A stretch of DNA of 37,603 nucleotides from CAYWLQ01 sp964458775 (GTDB lineage Bacteria > Myxococcota_A > Polyangia > JAAYKL01): assembly GCA_964458775.1 (NCBI GenBank), contig CAYWLQ010000033.1:1-37603 (forward strand), given 5' to 3'. Under the pieces are notes generated by a model. That model was given only the letters and a program-made list of their open reading frames with translations. It had not been told where the DNA came from and made no database searches. Position numbers and translations under genes: made by a program. Positions 25,408-34,498 of the stretch are shown one piece after another (position 1 is the stretch's first letter; each line of letters starts with the position of its first letter).

Positions 25408-26952
25408 ATGAGAATTTCAATAAAAATTATTTTATCGGTCATTTTGGCTGCCGGATTTACAATTAATTGTGGCGGCTCTAAAAAAGATGGGAAAACGGGT
25501 AAAGACGGAGTAACCGTGGACGCTGATGGCAATAGGATTGTATCAGAAAAGGCTAAGAGTTCGTTTAAAGATGCTGTTGGTCTTTATAAACAAGCAGAAG
25601 CTTCAGGATGGTCACAATCAGCTTGTGAGTCTGCAATAAAGGCATTTAAGAGGCTAGATGAAGATTATAAAATGGAAGAAGCTTCTTACAATATAGGCGT
25701 TATTTATAGAAAATGTAAAATGATAGATAATGCCAAATCTGCTTTTAATGAGACCTTAAAGAAATTTCCAAAAAATCAATTAGCGATGACTCATCTTGCA
25801 GTTATGGACCTTGAATCAGGTAATGACAAAAGAGCAGAGGAAATGTTGCGAAAGGCGGTGGGAACAGGTCAAAGTGCAATTGAGGCTGTCCCTGCATATG
25901 TTAATGCAGCTACAATATTAAGACAAAGAGGAAAAAAGAATAAGGATGATGATTCGTTTAAGAAAGCGGAAATGAATCTTAGAAGAGCTTTAGCTATTGA
26001 TTCAAAATATATGCCGGCTCTTTATCAAATGGCCATGTTATATTTGGATCAAGCCATTACAAAAAACAGATCTTCTTTCTTAACGTTGTCACTGTTAGTT
26101 TGTAGCCAGGGCATTAAGTTAGATCCAGAATATGGACCAATGTATCATGTGTATGGAATGGTGCTTTTACAAAAGAATAGTTTGGTTGATGCTTTGAAGG
26201 CATTTGAAAATGCATTTCAAAAAGACCCTGAGCTTTATGCATCATATATGAATTTTGGAGCAATCAATCTAAGTTTTAGAGGGTATCAAGACGCAAAAAC
26301 TGCATTTGAAAAAGCAATCGCTTTGAACTCAAAAAGTTACGATGCACATATTGGTTTAGGAGTAGCATTAAGGGGTCTAAATGATTTTACAGGTGCAAAG
26401 AGTTATTATCAAAAAGCATCAGAAATAGACTCATCTAGAACCGATTATATTTTTAATATGGGTGTTCTTGAGATGGATTATATCAATGACGGCACTGTAG
26501 TAGGGTATCAGAACGCTAAGAAAGTATTTCAAAATTTTCTTGCAAAATTAAATCCATCGCACAAGGAAGACCCCGATGGAAAAGGTCCATTGCTTTCGTG
26601 GGAAGAAAAAGCCAAAAAACGTGTTGCAAAATGTGATGAGAACGTTCGTCTTATAAAAGAAGCCGAAAAACAAATGGCTGAGATGGAGAAGTTGGCCAAA
26701 GAGCAAGCAAAGCGTGAAGAAGAAATGAGACTTGCTATGGAAAAGGCTAAAGAATTGGAACGTAAAGAAGCAGAGGGAGCACAAGCACCTGGAGAAGGAG
26801 TGCAAGCACCTGCGGGAGAAGGAGTACAGCCGCCAACGGGAGAAGTAGTGCCGCCGGCACCTAAAGATGAAAATAAAGGCGTAGCGACACCAACTCCACC
26901 GTCGGCGGACAAACAAGATAAAAAAGAAGCAACAGCTCCAAAGGCGAATTAA
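25408..26952 (+). CDS. TPR lipoprotein, GltE(AglT)/NfsE-like
   Basis: A lipoprotein of about 514 residues. Signal peptide with Cys21 in FTINCGG (Asn at -1, as in the Cys-rich lipoprotein at 19464). TPR units fill residues 55-390, for instance EEASYNIGVIYRKCKMIDNAKSAFNETLKKFP, ALKAFENAFQKDPELYASYMNFGAI and AKTAFEKAIALNSKSYDAHIGLG. A Lys/Glu coiled coil (about 400-450) leads into a low-complexity Pro/Gly/Glu tail (EGVQAPAGEGVQPP). I chose ATG 25408 because GGAGGA lies 7 bases upstream; ATG 25405 is possible, and the TTG at 25381 is not. It follows the gltD-like stop by 23 bases. Position and lipid anchor match GltE/AglT, an outer-membrane lipoprotein of the motility complex. Confidence 0.72.
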   Translation: MRISIKIILSVILAAGFTINCGGSKKDGKTGKDGVTVDADGNRIVSEKAKSSFKDAVGLYKQAEASGWSQSACESAIKAFKRLDEDYKMEEASYNIGVIYRKCKMIDNAKSAFNETLKKFPKNQLAMTHLAVMDLESGNDKRAEEMLRKAVGTGQSAIEAVPAYVNAATILRQRGKKNKDDDSFKKAEMNLRRALAIDSKYMPALYQMAMLYLDQAITKNRSSFLTLSLLVCSQGIKLDPEYGPMYHVYGMVLLQKNSLVDALKAFENAFQKDPELYASYMNFGAINLSFRGYQDAKTAFEKAIALNSKSYDAHIGLGVALRGLNDFTGAKSYYQKASEIDSSRTDYIFNMGVLEMDYINDGTVVGYQNAKKVFQNFLAKLNPSHKEDPDGKGPLLSWEEKAKKRVAKCDENVRLIKEAEKQMAEMEKLAKEQAKREEEMRLAMEKAKELERKEAEGAQAPGEGVQAPAGEGVQPPTGEVVPPAPKDENKGVATPTPPSADKQDKKEATAPKAN

Positions 26953-27090
26953 TAGTGAACAAGGTATTTAGAGAAATAAAAAGAAATTAGATGGGAACTT
27001 TTCTTGATAACTGGTGTCATATTTACAGTTCGCAGAGTTTACGATAAAAAGTAATCTGCAATACATGGCAGAATTGTGAGAGGATGATCA

Positions 27091-27330
27091 ATGAAAAATG
27101 GAATAATCATAATAACTCTCTTAATTTTTGGATTAAGTGTTTCTGTTGTTAATGCACAGGAATATGCTGAAAAAACGGAATATTCCTTTGATGATGATGT
27201 AGTTACAGGTGACCTTGTAAGACCGGATGGCGAAATAACTACCGTCAGAAAAAGGGGGAAAGAAAGAAGTTTGATTAGAGTTCGACAGCACTTTATTCCT
27301 GAAATGTTAAAGTCTGTTGAGGATCTATGA
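27091..27330 (+). CDS. Small exported protein at the GltF/NfsF position
   Basis: A 79-residue protein. Signal peptide 1-23 (IIITLLIFGLSVSVVNA, cleavage before QEY). The mature 56 residues read DDVVTGDLVRPDGEITTVRKRGKERSLIRVRQ and end HFIPEMLKSVEDL; I recall this pattern (DGxxV RRRG..SLI..R..F.PEMLKS.E) from small myxobacterial proteins next to the gliding TPR genes, but cannot confirm it by search. The acidic first half and basic second half suggest a protein-binding peptide. ATG 27091 has GAGAGGAT upstream. It sits between the TPR lipoprotein and FHA genes, the place of gltF. Confidence 0.65.
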   Translation: MKNGIIIITLLIFGLSVSVVNAQEYAEKTEYSFDDDVVTGDLVRPDGEITTVRKRGKERSLIRVRQHFIPEMLKSVEDL

Positions 27331-27361
27331 AAGCTGAACTTTTTAAGGAATAGGAAAAAAA

Positions 27362-29368
27362 ATGAGCACATTTCAACTCAAATTTGAAGTTTTTAAGGCC
27401 GGCTCTTTGATTAAACAAGAAATCTTGTTTCAGGAAGCAATAAAAATCGGAAGAACTCCTGGTTGTCATTTGTTAATTGATGACGAGGATATTTCTGGAA
27501 CTCATGCAGTTATAGAAGTTGCCGGAGTTGGGCAGATTTTTATAAATGACTTAGGAAGTATGAATGGTACTAAGGTAAATGGACAACCTGTGGGAAGAGC
27601 ATCGTTGAATAATGGAGATGTTATTACTCTGGGTTCGGTAGATATTAGAATGTCAATCATGGCTGCTGTGGCTCAGGCACAAGCACCCAATGCAATTCCT
27701 ATTAGTCAGGCTATGCCCATGCAATCTCCAATGAGTGCTGATTTTTCGGGACAGACAATGCTTGGCGCTGGTGCACCACAGATGTCTCCTATGGCAAATT
27801 ACGGACAGCCACAAGTTGGATTTGCAAGTCCTAGTGTACCGCCGGCCAGAATATCAGCACCTCCAATGGGTATGGGAGCAGGCATTCCTGTTCAATCGCA
27901 GATGTCATATCCTGTCGGCGCAGTGGATTTGAGTTCGGTTGAAGATACATCCAGACAATCTACTGAAGTTGTGGTTCTTTGGAATGGTTCTGTTTTAAAA
28001 GTAAATCACTATATGCCGGATGAAAAGAAACCTATAAATTTCTATATTGGAGAAGACCCTGTATGTGATTTTCCGATTCCTCCCGAAGTGCTTAACGGAT
28101 CAACAAAATGTGCTTTGGTTGTTAATTCATTGGGGGGTTCTTCAACAGTTACAATACTTCCTAATGCGCAAGGTGATATTTCTTTTGAAGACGGCAGCAG
28201 GATGTCTCTTCAAGATGCTATATCTTCAGGAAGAGTTTCTTCTAGTTCTGAGGTGCCGGGCGGATTTGCATTCAACTTGGTTTCAAAGTCCAGAGTAAAA
28301 ATGGATATAGGCCCTTGGACATTTTTGGTAAATTCTGTTCCTTGTCCCAGAAAATTTGTAGCTCCTATGGAGTTTGATTGGTCTTCTCAAATATACACAG
28401 GATTTTCATTAATATTGCATTCAATATTTTTAGCTCTCGTATATTTTATTCCGCCGGCACCGGAAGGTTTGTCGTTGGATCTGCTCGCCGAAAATAATAG
28501 ATTTATAAAATATATGCTTACTCCGCCGGAAGTTGTGCAAGATGAAGTACCCGAATGGCTAAAAAAAGATAAAGAAGATGAACAACAGGGTGGAAAAGGA
28601 AAGCGTCATAAGGGCGAAGAAGGTCAGATGGGAAAAAGGGATTCAAAGAAGACCGACAATCACTATGGTATAAAAGGTCCAAAGGATAATCCCGACCCTC
28701 ACATGGCACGTTCTATGGCAAAGGAGATGGCAAAAAATGCAGGTATTTTGAGTTACTTATCTGCTGCAAATGCACCAACTTCTCCCTTTGGTAGAGATAC
28801 TGCGCTTGGTGTTGACCCTGAAAACGCTCTTGGTGCTTTGATGGGTAATCAAGTAGGAGAGAATTTCGGATATGGAGGATTGGGATTGAGAGGAACAGGT
28901 CGAGGCGGCGGCGGTACAGGAGAGGGTACAATTGGTCTTGGAAATCTTAACACAATTGGCCACGGCGGCGGCGGCGGTTCCGGTTCAGGTTACGGTCGAG
29001 GCGCAGGCGGTTTAGGCGGAAGAAGAGGCGGAGCTCCCAGTATACGTTCCGGTGCTGCTATGGTTACAGGTTCTTTATCAAAAGAAGTTATTAGACGAAT
29101 AGTTCATAGACATATTAACGAAATCAAATTTTGCTATGAAAGACAATTGGCAACACGTCCCGACCTGTCAGGAAGAGTGTCTATTAAATTTATTATCTCA
29201 GGAACAGGGGCGGTTCAAATGGCTGCTGTTGAGAGTTCTACGTTGGGAGACCCAACGGTGGAAAATTGCATTGCATCAGCTGTTAGAAGATGGACTTTCC
29301 CACAACCCGAAGGAGGAGGAATCGTTATCGTAACCTATCCCTTCCAGCTTACCGGTGCTGAAGGATAA
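27362..29368 (+). CDS. FHA-domain envelope protein with AgmX/PglI C-terminal domain, GltG/NfsG-like
   Basis: A 668-residue inner-membrane protein. The N-terminal FHA domain (about 25-100) has all phosphothreonine-binding landmarks: GRTPGC, the SGTH Ser-x-x-His and the MNGTKVNG loop. Met/Pro/Gln-rich linker (about 105-185), a second beta domain (about 195-320), one membrane segment (about 346-364), a charged then Gly-rich periplasmic stretch, and the C-terminal AgmX/PglI TonB-like domain (about 570-668) with the diagnostic CYERQL, GRVSIKFIISGTGAV, NCIASAVRRWTFPQPEGGGIV and YPFQL segments. This domain organisation is that of GltG/NfsG, which couples the inner-membrane AglRQS motor to the periplasm. 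The FHA domain invites regulation by the Ser/Thr kinases in this window. The start follows the gltF-like stop by 31 bases. Confidence 0.85.
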   Translation: MSTFQLKFEVFKAGSLIKQEILFQEAIKIGRTPGCHLLIDDEDISGTHAVIEVAGVGQIFINDLGSMNGTKVNGQPVGRASLNNGDVITLGSVDIRMSIMAAVAQAQAPNAIPISQAMPMQSPMSADFSGQTMLGAGAPQMSPMANYGQPQVGFASPSVPPARISAPPMGMGAGIPVQSQMSYPVGAVDLSSVEDTSRQSTEVVVLWNGSVLKVNHYMPDEKKPINFYIGEDPVCDFPIPPEVLNGSTKCALVVNSLGGSSTVTILPNAQGDISFEDGSRMSLQDAISSGRVSSSSEVPGGFAFNLVSKSRVKMDIGPWTFLVNSVPCPRKFVAPMEFDWSSQIYTGFSLILHSIFLALVYFIPPAPEGLSLDLLAENNRFIKYMLTPPEVVQDEVPEWLKKDKEDEQQGGKGKRHKGEEGQMGKRDSKKTDNHYGIKGPKDNPDPHMARSMAKEMAKNAGILSYLSAANAPTSPFGRDTALGVDPENALGALMGNQVGENFGYGGLGLRGTGRGGGGTGEGTIGLGNLNTIGHGGGGGSGSGYGRGAGGLGGRRGGAPSIRSGAAMVTGSLSKEVIRRIVHRHINEIKFCYERQLATRPDLSGRVSIKFIISGTGAVQMAAVESSTLGDPTVENCIASAVRRWTFPQPEGGGIVIVTYPFQLTGAEG

Positions 29369-29549
29369 TCCATTCTATTTTCTGTTCTTTTATTAACAAA
29401 GACATTTTCTAATTGGTAAGAATTAATGTTAGGGTAACCTTGACATAGAATCATCTCTTGTTAGAGTGGCGTGTCTGAAAGCGACTGATAAATTGTTGAT
29501 TTATGCTTCATTGCATTTCGAAAAATCTACGAGAATTGAATTAAAAAAG

Positions 29550-31421
29550 ATGTTAAAATTCCGTTTATATTTTTTTAAAAAAAATTGCCGGATAGTTGAT
29601 TTTGAAAAAGAAATATTTCGACTATCAATAATTACGCCGATTTTCTTACTTGCAATATTGTTTTTATCCGTTTCAGGAAAAGCAGACGATATCAGTAGTA
29701 ATGGGAAAACAAAAGGGGAGAATGAATATTTAAGCCCAATAGGAAATGACTCAGTACGGATACAGGAAATAGAAGAAGATTATGAGCCAAAAATAAAAAG
29801 AATTGTAGTTCCTCCATTTTATCAAGAAAAAACTGATAAGTATAAATTGCAGCTTTTCTTTCCATTGTTTGTAAGAAAATATAGTCTTATAAATTCTGAA
29901 AAATATTCTATCGGTATATTTCCGTTATTGTGGCGAAGCATTGATGGGGATAAATCGACAAATGTAATTTTTCCACTTTATACAAGAATTAGAAGCAGTA
30001 ATTCAAAAACCGATATCATTTTGCAGACCTATTATAAAAGAGGAGTAGAAGGATATCATTTTGGTTTGGCACCGATTTTATTTATAGGAAAAAATGTAAA
30101 TAAAAATTCAACTTATCAAATAATTCCGCCAATTTTTTGGAGATTTGAAAAAGAAGAAAAAAGTTTTTTACTCGCCGGAATTTTCTTTTTAAAAAAGGAG
30201 AAAGATAACTATAATTTTGGATTACCTCCTTTAGTATTCGGCGGAAAAGACAATTGGAAAAGTTATCTCACAATTGCTCCTCCATTGTTTTTTAGATTTC
30301 AGAACGATTTAAATTATGAAACAAAAACAATTATTCCTCCATTCTTTGTTATTTCTAGACAAAATGGTTGGAGTTTTGGCGCGTTACCTCTTTTGTATCT
30401 TGCGAGAGATAAGGATTGGGATAAAACCTTATTGATACCATTTTATTACGGAAACAGAGAACAATATATAAATGCAAACGGTGAGGTAATTGGTGAGTTA
30501 AAAAGTTCATACCTACCATTATTGTTAACATACTTTAGAAAAGCACCTGGGTTAAAACAAGGTGGAGTGGCTTTGTTTTATCATTGGTATTGGAAAGAGG
30601 GTGATTATCTAAGAATGTATAGTCCGTTGGTATGGAGATACGGTAATGAAAGAAATGAAGAACATACAACCTTAGTTCCGCCTATAGCTTATTATAAGAA
30701 ATCTCCTGTAGAAAAAAATCTAATGTTAGGTCTTATCTACTGGGATTTTCATGACAAATATAAAAAAAGAACAATAGCAATAATGCCGTTTGCGGGACAC
30801 AGCAAAAGTCTTCATTCAAATGAAAGACGAACATGGATTGCACCAAGTTTTGATTTTGGAGTAGGTGAAGAAAATAAGAAATTTTTTCGATTTCATCCTA
30901 TTTTTTATTGGGGAAAAGACTATGAGAAACAACATTTAGTAATATCTCCTATTTTTTGGAAATTTAAAGACCCGGAGGATGATAGGTTAGTTGTATTTCC
31001 GTTTTATTGGAAATTCAAAGATTTGTTACATGATGATAAGGCACAAATATTTTTCCCAATTTGGTGGAAATTTGATGATCCCAGAAGAGAAAACAAATCG
31101 AGAATCGTTTTCCCTTTAATTTGGGATATAGAGCGGGGAAAAAAGAACAGCAGAATAACTATTGGTGTTCCGTTGTATTGGCGTTATAGAATTAATGACA
31201 GGTCAACTACAGGTATATTAAATGTTTGGTTAAATAAAGGTGAAATTAAAAATAATAAATATTGGACTTTCAATATATTTCCGCTAGTGGCTTTTGGAAA
31301 TCCGCCTTCACAAGACGGCACATATTGGTCTGTTTTTGCAGGATTAGCTGAATGGAGAAGACAGGGAAGTTCCAAACGCATGAAGATATTCTGGATACCG
31401 ATAAATATAGATTCCAAATAA
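29550..31421 (+). CDS. Secreted repeat protein with proline/aromatic beta motifs
   Basis: I do not recognise this protein of about 620 residues. A signal peptide or anchor (LSIITPIFLLAILFLSVSGKA, residues about 25-45) precedes a charged linker and then a long series of units with the pattern hydrophobic-hydrophobic-Pro-hydrophobic-aromatic-Trp-Arg/Lys-aromatic. At least nine copies: FPLLWRS, IIPPIFWRF, IAPPLFFRF, MYSPLVWRY, VISPIFWKF, VFPFYWKF, IFFPIWWKF, IVFPLIWDI, VPLYWRYR. Spacing is about 20-30 residues. It probably forms a beta-barrel or a repeat sheet at the cell surface. ATG 29550 is preferred: the longer GTG start (29466) overlaps a possible promoter (TTGACA 29440-29445). Located directly after the FHA gene, at the place of gltH/nfsH in Myxococcus, but no motif supports that identity. 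Confidence 0.7.
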   Translation: MLKFRLYFFKKNCRIVDFEKEIFRLSIITPIFLLAILFLSVSGKADDISSNGKTKGENEYLSPIGNDSVRIQEIEEDYEPKIKRIVVPPFYQEKTDKYKLQLFFPLFVRKYSLINSEKYSIGIFPLLWRSIDGDKSTNVIFPLYTRIRSSNSKTDIILQTYYKRGVEGYHFGLAPILFIGKNVNKNSTYQIIPPIFWRFEKEEKSFLLAGIFFLKKEKDNYNFGLPPLVFGGKDNWKSYLTIAPPLFFRFQNDLNYETKTIIPPFFVISRQNGWSFGALPLLYLARDKDWDKTLLIPFYYGNREQYINANGEVIGELKSSYLPLLLTYFRKAPGLKQGGVALFYHWYWKEGDYLRMYSPLVWRYGNERNEEHTTLVPPIAYYKKSPVEKNLMLGLIYWDFHDKYKKRTIAIMPFAGHSKSLHSNERRTWIAPSFDFGVGEENKKFFRFHPIFYWGKDYEKQHLVISPIFWKFKDPEDDRLVVFPFYWKFKDLLHDDKAQIFFPIWWKFDDPRRENKSRIVFPLIWDIERGKKNSRITIGVPLYWRYRINDRSTTGILNVWLNKGEIKNNKYWTFNIFPLVAFGNPPSQDGTYWSVFAGLAEWRRQGSSKRMKIFWIPINIDSK

Positions 31422-31521
31422 AGACTATAATTGTATTTAGGAAAAAGATATCCTTTTCTATTTTTAGCTAGATTCTTTGAATGTTGGACGAATGCAGCAA
31501 TGTTATGTAAAACAATGCTGC

Positions 31522-32619
31522 ATGAGTAAGAGCGTTTTTATCATCTATACCGGCGGCACAGCCGGAATGAAGAAATCGAAAAAAGGATATATTCCGTGTT
31601 CCGGTTATTTGCAGAAATTATTATTGAAAAATTCTAAATTTTTTGCGTCTGGAATGCCAAATTTTACAATCAGTGAATTTGATCCTCTATTGGATAGCGC
31701 AAATATGACACTTACTCATTGGGAACAAATTGCACAACAAATAGTTGAAAATCATGATTTATATGACGGGTTTATAGTAATCCATGGTACAGATACAATG
31801 GCCTATACAGCTTCAGCATTATCTTTTATGATTGAAAATCTCAAAAAGCCCGTTATTTTAACCGGCTCACAGATTCCTTTGTCAGAATCGCGAAATGACG
31901 CAGAGACAAATATCTTACTATCTCTAAGCCTAATCGCTTCTTATCACGAAATAATGTCAGAGGTTTTTGTTTGTTTTGATAATTCCCTGTTTAGAGGTAA
32001 TAGGACAACAAAAGTTGATGCTGATTCTTTTTCTGCAATGGCCTCACCCAATTTTCCTAAAATTGTAAAAGCAGGTGTGTATATCGATTGTAGAACAGAT
32101 TTATTGAGGAAAAAGCCTTTAGACGAGTCACTTGTTAGTTTTTCAAGAATGCATTTTGGAGCTGTTGCATCAATTAGGCTTTTCCCAGGAATTAGGTCTG
32201 AATATATAAAAAATATTCTTCAACCGCCGGCGCAAGCGGTGATTTTAGAATGTTACGGTGCGGGAAATGTTCCCAATAATGATACATCCATTTTAGACAC
32301 TATCCGAGAAGCTGTGAGTAACGGACTGATAGTTCTAGCGGTTTCTCAATGCATTAAAGGCAGTGCTGACTTTGGAATGTATGCTTCCGGTCATGCTCTT
32401 GCTGATGTCGGTGCGGTCAGCGGGTATGACATGACTTATGAGGCAGCATTAACCAAACTTTTATATCTTTTGGGAAAAAAATTAACAACAGAAGACATCA
32501 AAGGGTTTTTGTTAACTGATATTCGAGGTGAGATAACACTTCCTGGAATAGGAAATGAAGATATTGAGAATTCAAGAAAACAATTGATTTCCTATTTCAG
32601 CAATCTAAAAAATGCATAG
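31522..32619 (+). CDS. ansA: Type I L-asparaginase
   Basis: Hydrolyses asparagine to aspartate and ammonia; 365 residues from this start. Both asparaginase signatures are present: YTGGTAGM (9-16) with the nucleophilic Thr, and HGTDTM (88-93) with the second Thr and Asp. The supporting Lys/Glu residues (RGNRTTKVDADSF, residues 162-174) are also there. No signal peptide, so it is cytoplasmic, as type I enzymes are. I chose ATG 31522 because it puts the first strand where the family begins; an earlier ATG (31492) has a weak GGA and would add ten residues. Alone in its transcript; it converges on ftsX with a 31-base gap. Confidence 0.92.
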   Translation: MSKSVFIIYTGGTAGMKKSKKGYIPCSGYLQKLLLKNSKFFASGMPNFTISEFDPLLDSANMTLTHWEQIAQQIVENHDLYDGFIVIHGTDTMAYTASALSFMIENLKKPVILTGSQIPLSESRNDAETNILLSLSLIASYHEIMSEVFVCFDNSLFRGNRTTKVDADSFSAMASPNFPKIVKAGVYIDCRTDLLRKKPLDESLVSFSRMHFGAVASIRLFPGIRSEYIKNILQPPAQAVILECYGAGNVPNNDTSILDTIREAVSNGLIVLAVSQCIKGSADFGMYASGHALADVGAVSGYDMTYEAALTKLLYLLGKKLTTEDIKGFLLTDIRGEITLPGIGNEDIENSRKQLISYFSNLKNA

Positions 32620-32631
32620 TAAATCTGACTG

Positions 32632-32651
32632 ATGTAAAGATTACATTATTT
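32632..32651 (+). terminator. Weak terminator-like hairpin after ansA
   Basis: ATGTAA (32632-32637), loop AGA, TTACAT (32641-32646), followed by TATTTT. The stem has six pairs, mostly A-T, so strength is doubtful. Confidence 0.3.
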
Positions 32652-33553
32652 TAAACATACTCTGATATGCTTTTTAAAGATAGGTGTGAACCGGCGATAC
32701 CTGCAATTGATGCCCCGATCACTAATAATATTGATAAGTTGTTTCCGAATCCTGAAAGCGAGTTAATACCGATTAGAGGAATTATATTAAACAGAGCGGA
32801 TTCGGCTTTGGAAAGAAGACCTTCCATACATAACAAAGCTAAAAACATTGCCAAGGCAGCCTGCAGAGCGCCTTCTAATAAAAATGGAAATCTTATATAT
32901 TTTTTTGTGGCACCGACTATTTCTAATACCTCTATCTCTCTAACTCTAGATACAACGCCTGTCCTAATTACAGATGATACTACAAGAATTGCTACTAAAA
33001 GAGCGCAAAGTCCCAAGACAAAAGAAATAAGTTTTCCTAGCTTTGCTAATGTCAAAATTTTTGAAAACCATTCATCATAACTTTCAACCTTGTCTACCAT
33101 TGATAATGCCGATATTTTATCTGCTAACAACTTTCTTGCCGATTCACTTTTGGATATAGTTTCTTTTAGAAATATCTCTATTGATACAGGAAAGGAAGAT
33201 TCGGGTAACGAACGAACCATATCTCCATGCATCCCCATTTCTATAGCAAAGATTTCTCTTGCCCTACTCTCTGAAATCAAATCAACTTTCTCGATCTCTT
33301 CTGTCTGAGATAAAGCATTCTTTAGCTTTTCTATATCGGTTTCAGGAACCCCTTCTTTTAAATAAATAGTCATTTCCGCTCCGCCGATCCAATAAGAAAC
33401 AATTCGATCCAAATTTTGGGCGGTTACAAGCGTAAGAGCAAAAGATAGAAAAGTTACAAAAAGAGTGCAAAGTGACAAAAGGTGTAACCACGGTCGGCGT
33501 CTTGTTCCGTCAACTGATCTTTTTAAAATATTAAGAAGCCTTGTTAAGCTCAT
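32651..33553 (-). CDS. ftsX: Cell division protein FtsX
   Basis: The membrane subunit of the FtsEX ABC-type complex, which sends ATP energy across the inner membrane to activate peptidoglycan hydrolases at the division septum. About 300 residues from this start. Order: short cytoplasmic N-terminus, membrane segment 1 (about 25-47), periplasmic loop (about 48-165) that binds the hydrolase regulator, three further membrane segments (about 173-195, 218-240, 265-290). The FtsX landmark VREIEVLEIVGATKKYIRFPFLLEGALQ is in the cytoplasmic loop. ATG 33553 has GGGG 8 bases upstream; the TTG at 33571 would add six residues. It follows ftsE by 21 bases. Confidence 0.92.
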   Translation of the reverse strand: MSLTRLLNILKRSVDGTRRRPWLHLLSLCTLFVTFLSFALTLVTAQNLDRIVSYWIGGAEMTIYLKEGVPETDIEKLKNALSQTEEIEKVDLISESRAREIFAIEMGMHGDMVRSLPESSFPVSIEIFLKETISKSESARKLLADKISALSMVDKVESYDEWFSKILTLAKLGKLISFVLGLCALLVAILVVSSVIRTGVVSRVREIEVLEIVGATKKYIRFPFLLEGALQAALAMFLALLCMEGLLSKAESALFNIIPLIGINSLSGFGNNLSILLVIGASIAGIAGSHLSLKSISEYV

Positions 33554-33574
33554 TACAAAAACCCCATACAAGTA

Positions 33575-34315
33575 TCATCCTGCTGCAAGATTTTTCTTGA
33601 AATTCGGTCCCTCAGAAGACATGCCGATTATATGACCTCTTTCAATTGCTATTATTCGATGAGGTCTAGATGCCATCATCATTCGATCATGAGTTGCAAC
33701 TACTACTGCTGCACCCTCTTCTTGTGCCTGTTCTAAAAGATCCAACACAAAGCCTGCGTTATATGAGTCTAAGTTACCCGTAGGTTCGTCAGCGAGAATA
33801 AGTTCAGGTGATGAAACTATCGCACGAGCAATTGCACATCTTTGTTGTTCTCCTCCAGATAAGCTTCCCGCAAGTTCGTTGAGTCTTCCCCCTAATCCCA
33901 CTTTTTCTAAGGTTTTTTCTACTCTAATATTCATTTCTGTGTGAGCTATACCGATAATTTCTAATGGGAGTGCCACATTGTCGGCAACGCTAAGATCGGG
34001 AATTAGTCGAAAATCCTGAAATACAATTCCCATTGATCTGCGAAGAACGGCAGTAGCAGAATTGTTTAAAGAGGCCAAATCATGGCCATTAAACAGAACT
34101 GTTCCTGTATCTGGAGCCTCAAGTGCGCCTAACACCTTAAGAAGAGTGCTTTTACCTGCACCGGACGGCCCGGCAATATAAACAAATTCGCCTGGATATA
34201 CATTAAATGAAACATCAAAAAGTGCAGAACGGTCATTTCGATAAAACCTACTTACACGTTTAAGAGTCACAAGTGGAGACACAGTTTTATTAAAAGATGT
34301 TACATCACATCGCAT
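33575..34315 (-). CDS. ftsE: Cell division ATP-binding protein FtsE
   Basis: The ABC ATPase partner of FtsX, about 246 residues. Walker A GPSGAGKST, Q-loop FQDFRLI, signature LSGGEQQRC, Walker B LILADEP and the H-loop ATHD are all intact. The GDF-like residues PSGAGKSTLL and FQDFRLIPDLSVADNVALPL are the FtsE/LolD form, and the ftsX neighbour decides for FtsE. The start is uncertain: ATG 34315 (MRCDV) gives a length close to the usual 222-230 plus a short N-tail; ATG 34336 or TTG 34351 would add up to 12 residues, and none has a clear ribosome site. It is the first gene of the ftsEX operon, divergent from nrdJ. Confidence 0.93.
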   Translation of the reverse strand: MRCDVTSFNKTVSPLVTLKRVSRFYRNDRSALFDVSFNVYPGEFVYIAGPSGAGKSTLLKVLGALEAPDTGTVLFNGHDLASLNNSATAVLRRSMGIVFQDFRLIPDLSVADNVALPLEIIGIAHTEMNIRVEKTLEKVGLGGRLNELAGSLSGGEQQRCAIARAIVSSPELILADEPTGNLDSYNAGFVLDLLEQAQEEGAAVVVATHDRMMMASRPHRIIAIERGHIIGMSSEGPNFKKNLAAG

Positions 34316-34466
34316 AACTTTGATTTTTAAAAACATTTTAGAAAATGGCAAAAAATTTGCTGAAACATTTTCTACTGAACCTATAAACCCTGAACAAAAT
34401 TATTTCTGTGGATAGACTGTTAGTATGTTGTGAACAAACTGTGGAAGCCGATGTTTTTCTCAGTAT

Positions 34467-34482
34467 CTACTAGATATTGTTT
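34467..34482 (+). promoter_or_regulatory. NrdR box 1
   Basis: CTACTAGATATTGTTT matches the NrdR consensus acaCwAtATaTwGtgt closely: the C at position 4, the central A8-T9-A10-T11 block and the G at 13 all agree. It lies 32 bases upstream of the second box, about three helical turns, the spacing usual for NrdR. Confidence 0.65.
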
Positions 34483-34498
34483 GCCAAAGATCAGGGTC

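Noticed and set aside
26529..26916. Two long antisense ORFs opposite the 3' part of the TPR lipoprotein gene
   Set aside because: They are shadows of the low-complexity Pro/Gly/Glu tail; their products (Ser/Ala/Pro-rich or Arg/Phe/Ser-rich) have no domain and no ribosome site.
29466..29549. GTG start 84 bases upstream for the repeat protein
   Set aside because: It would place a long charged segment before the signal peptide and overlaps a possible promoter.
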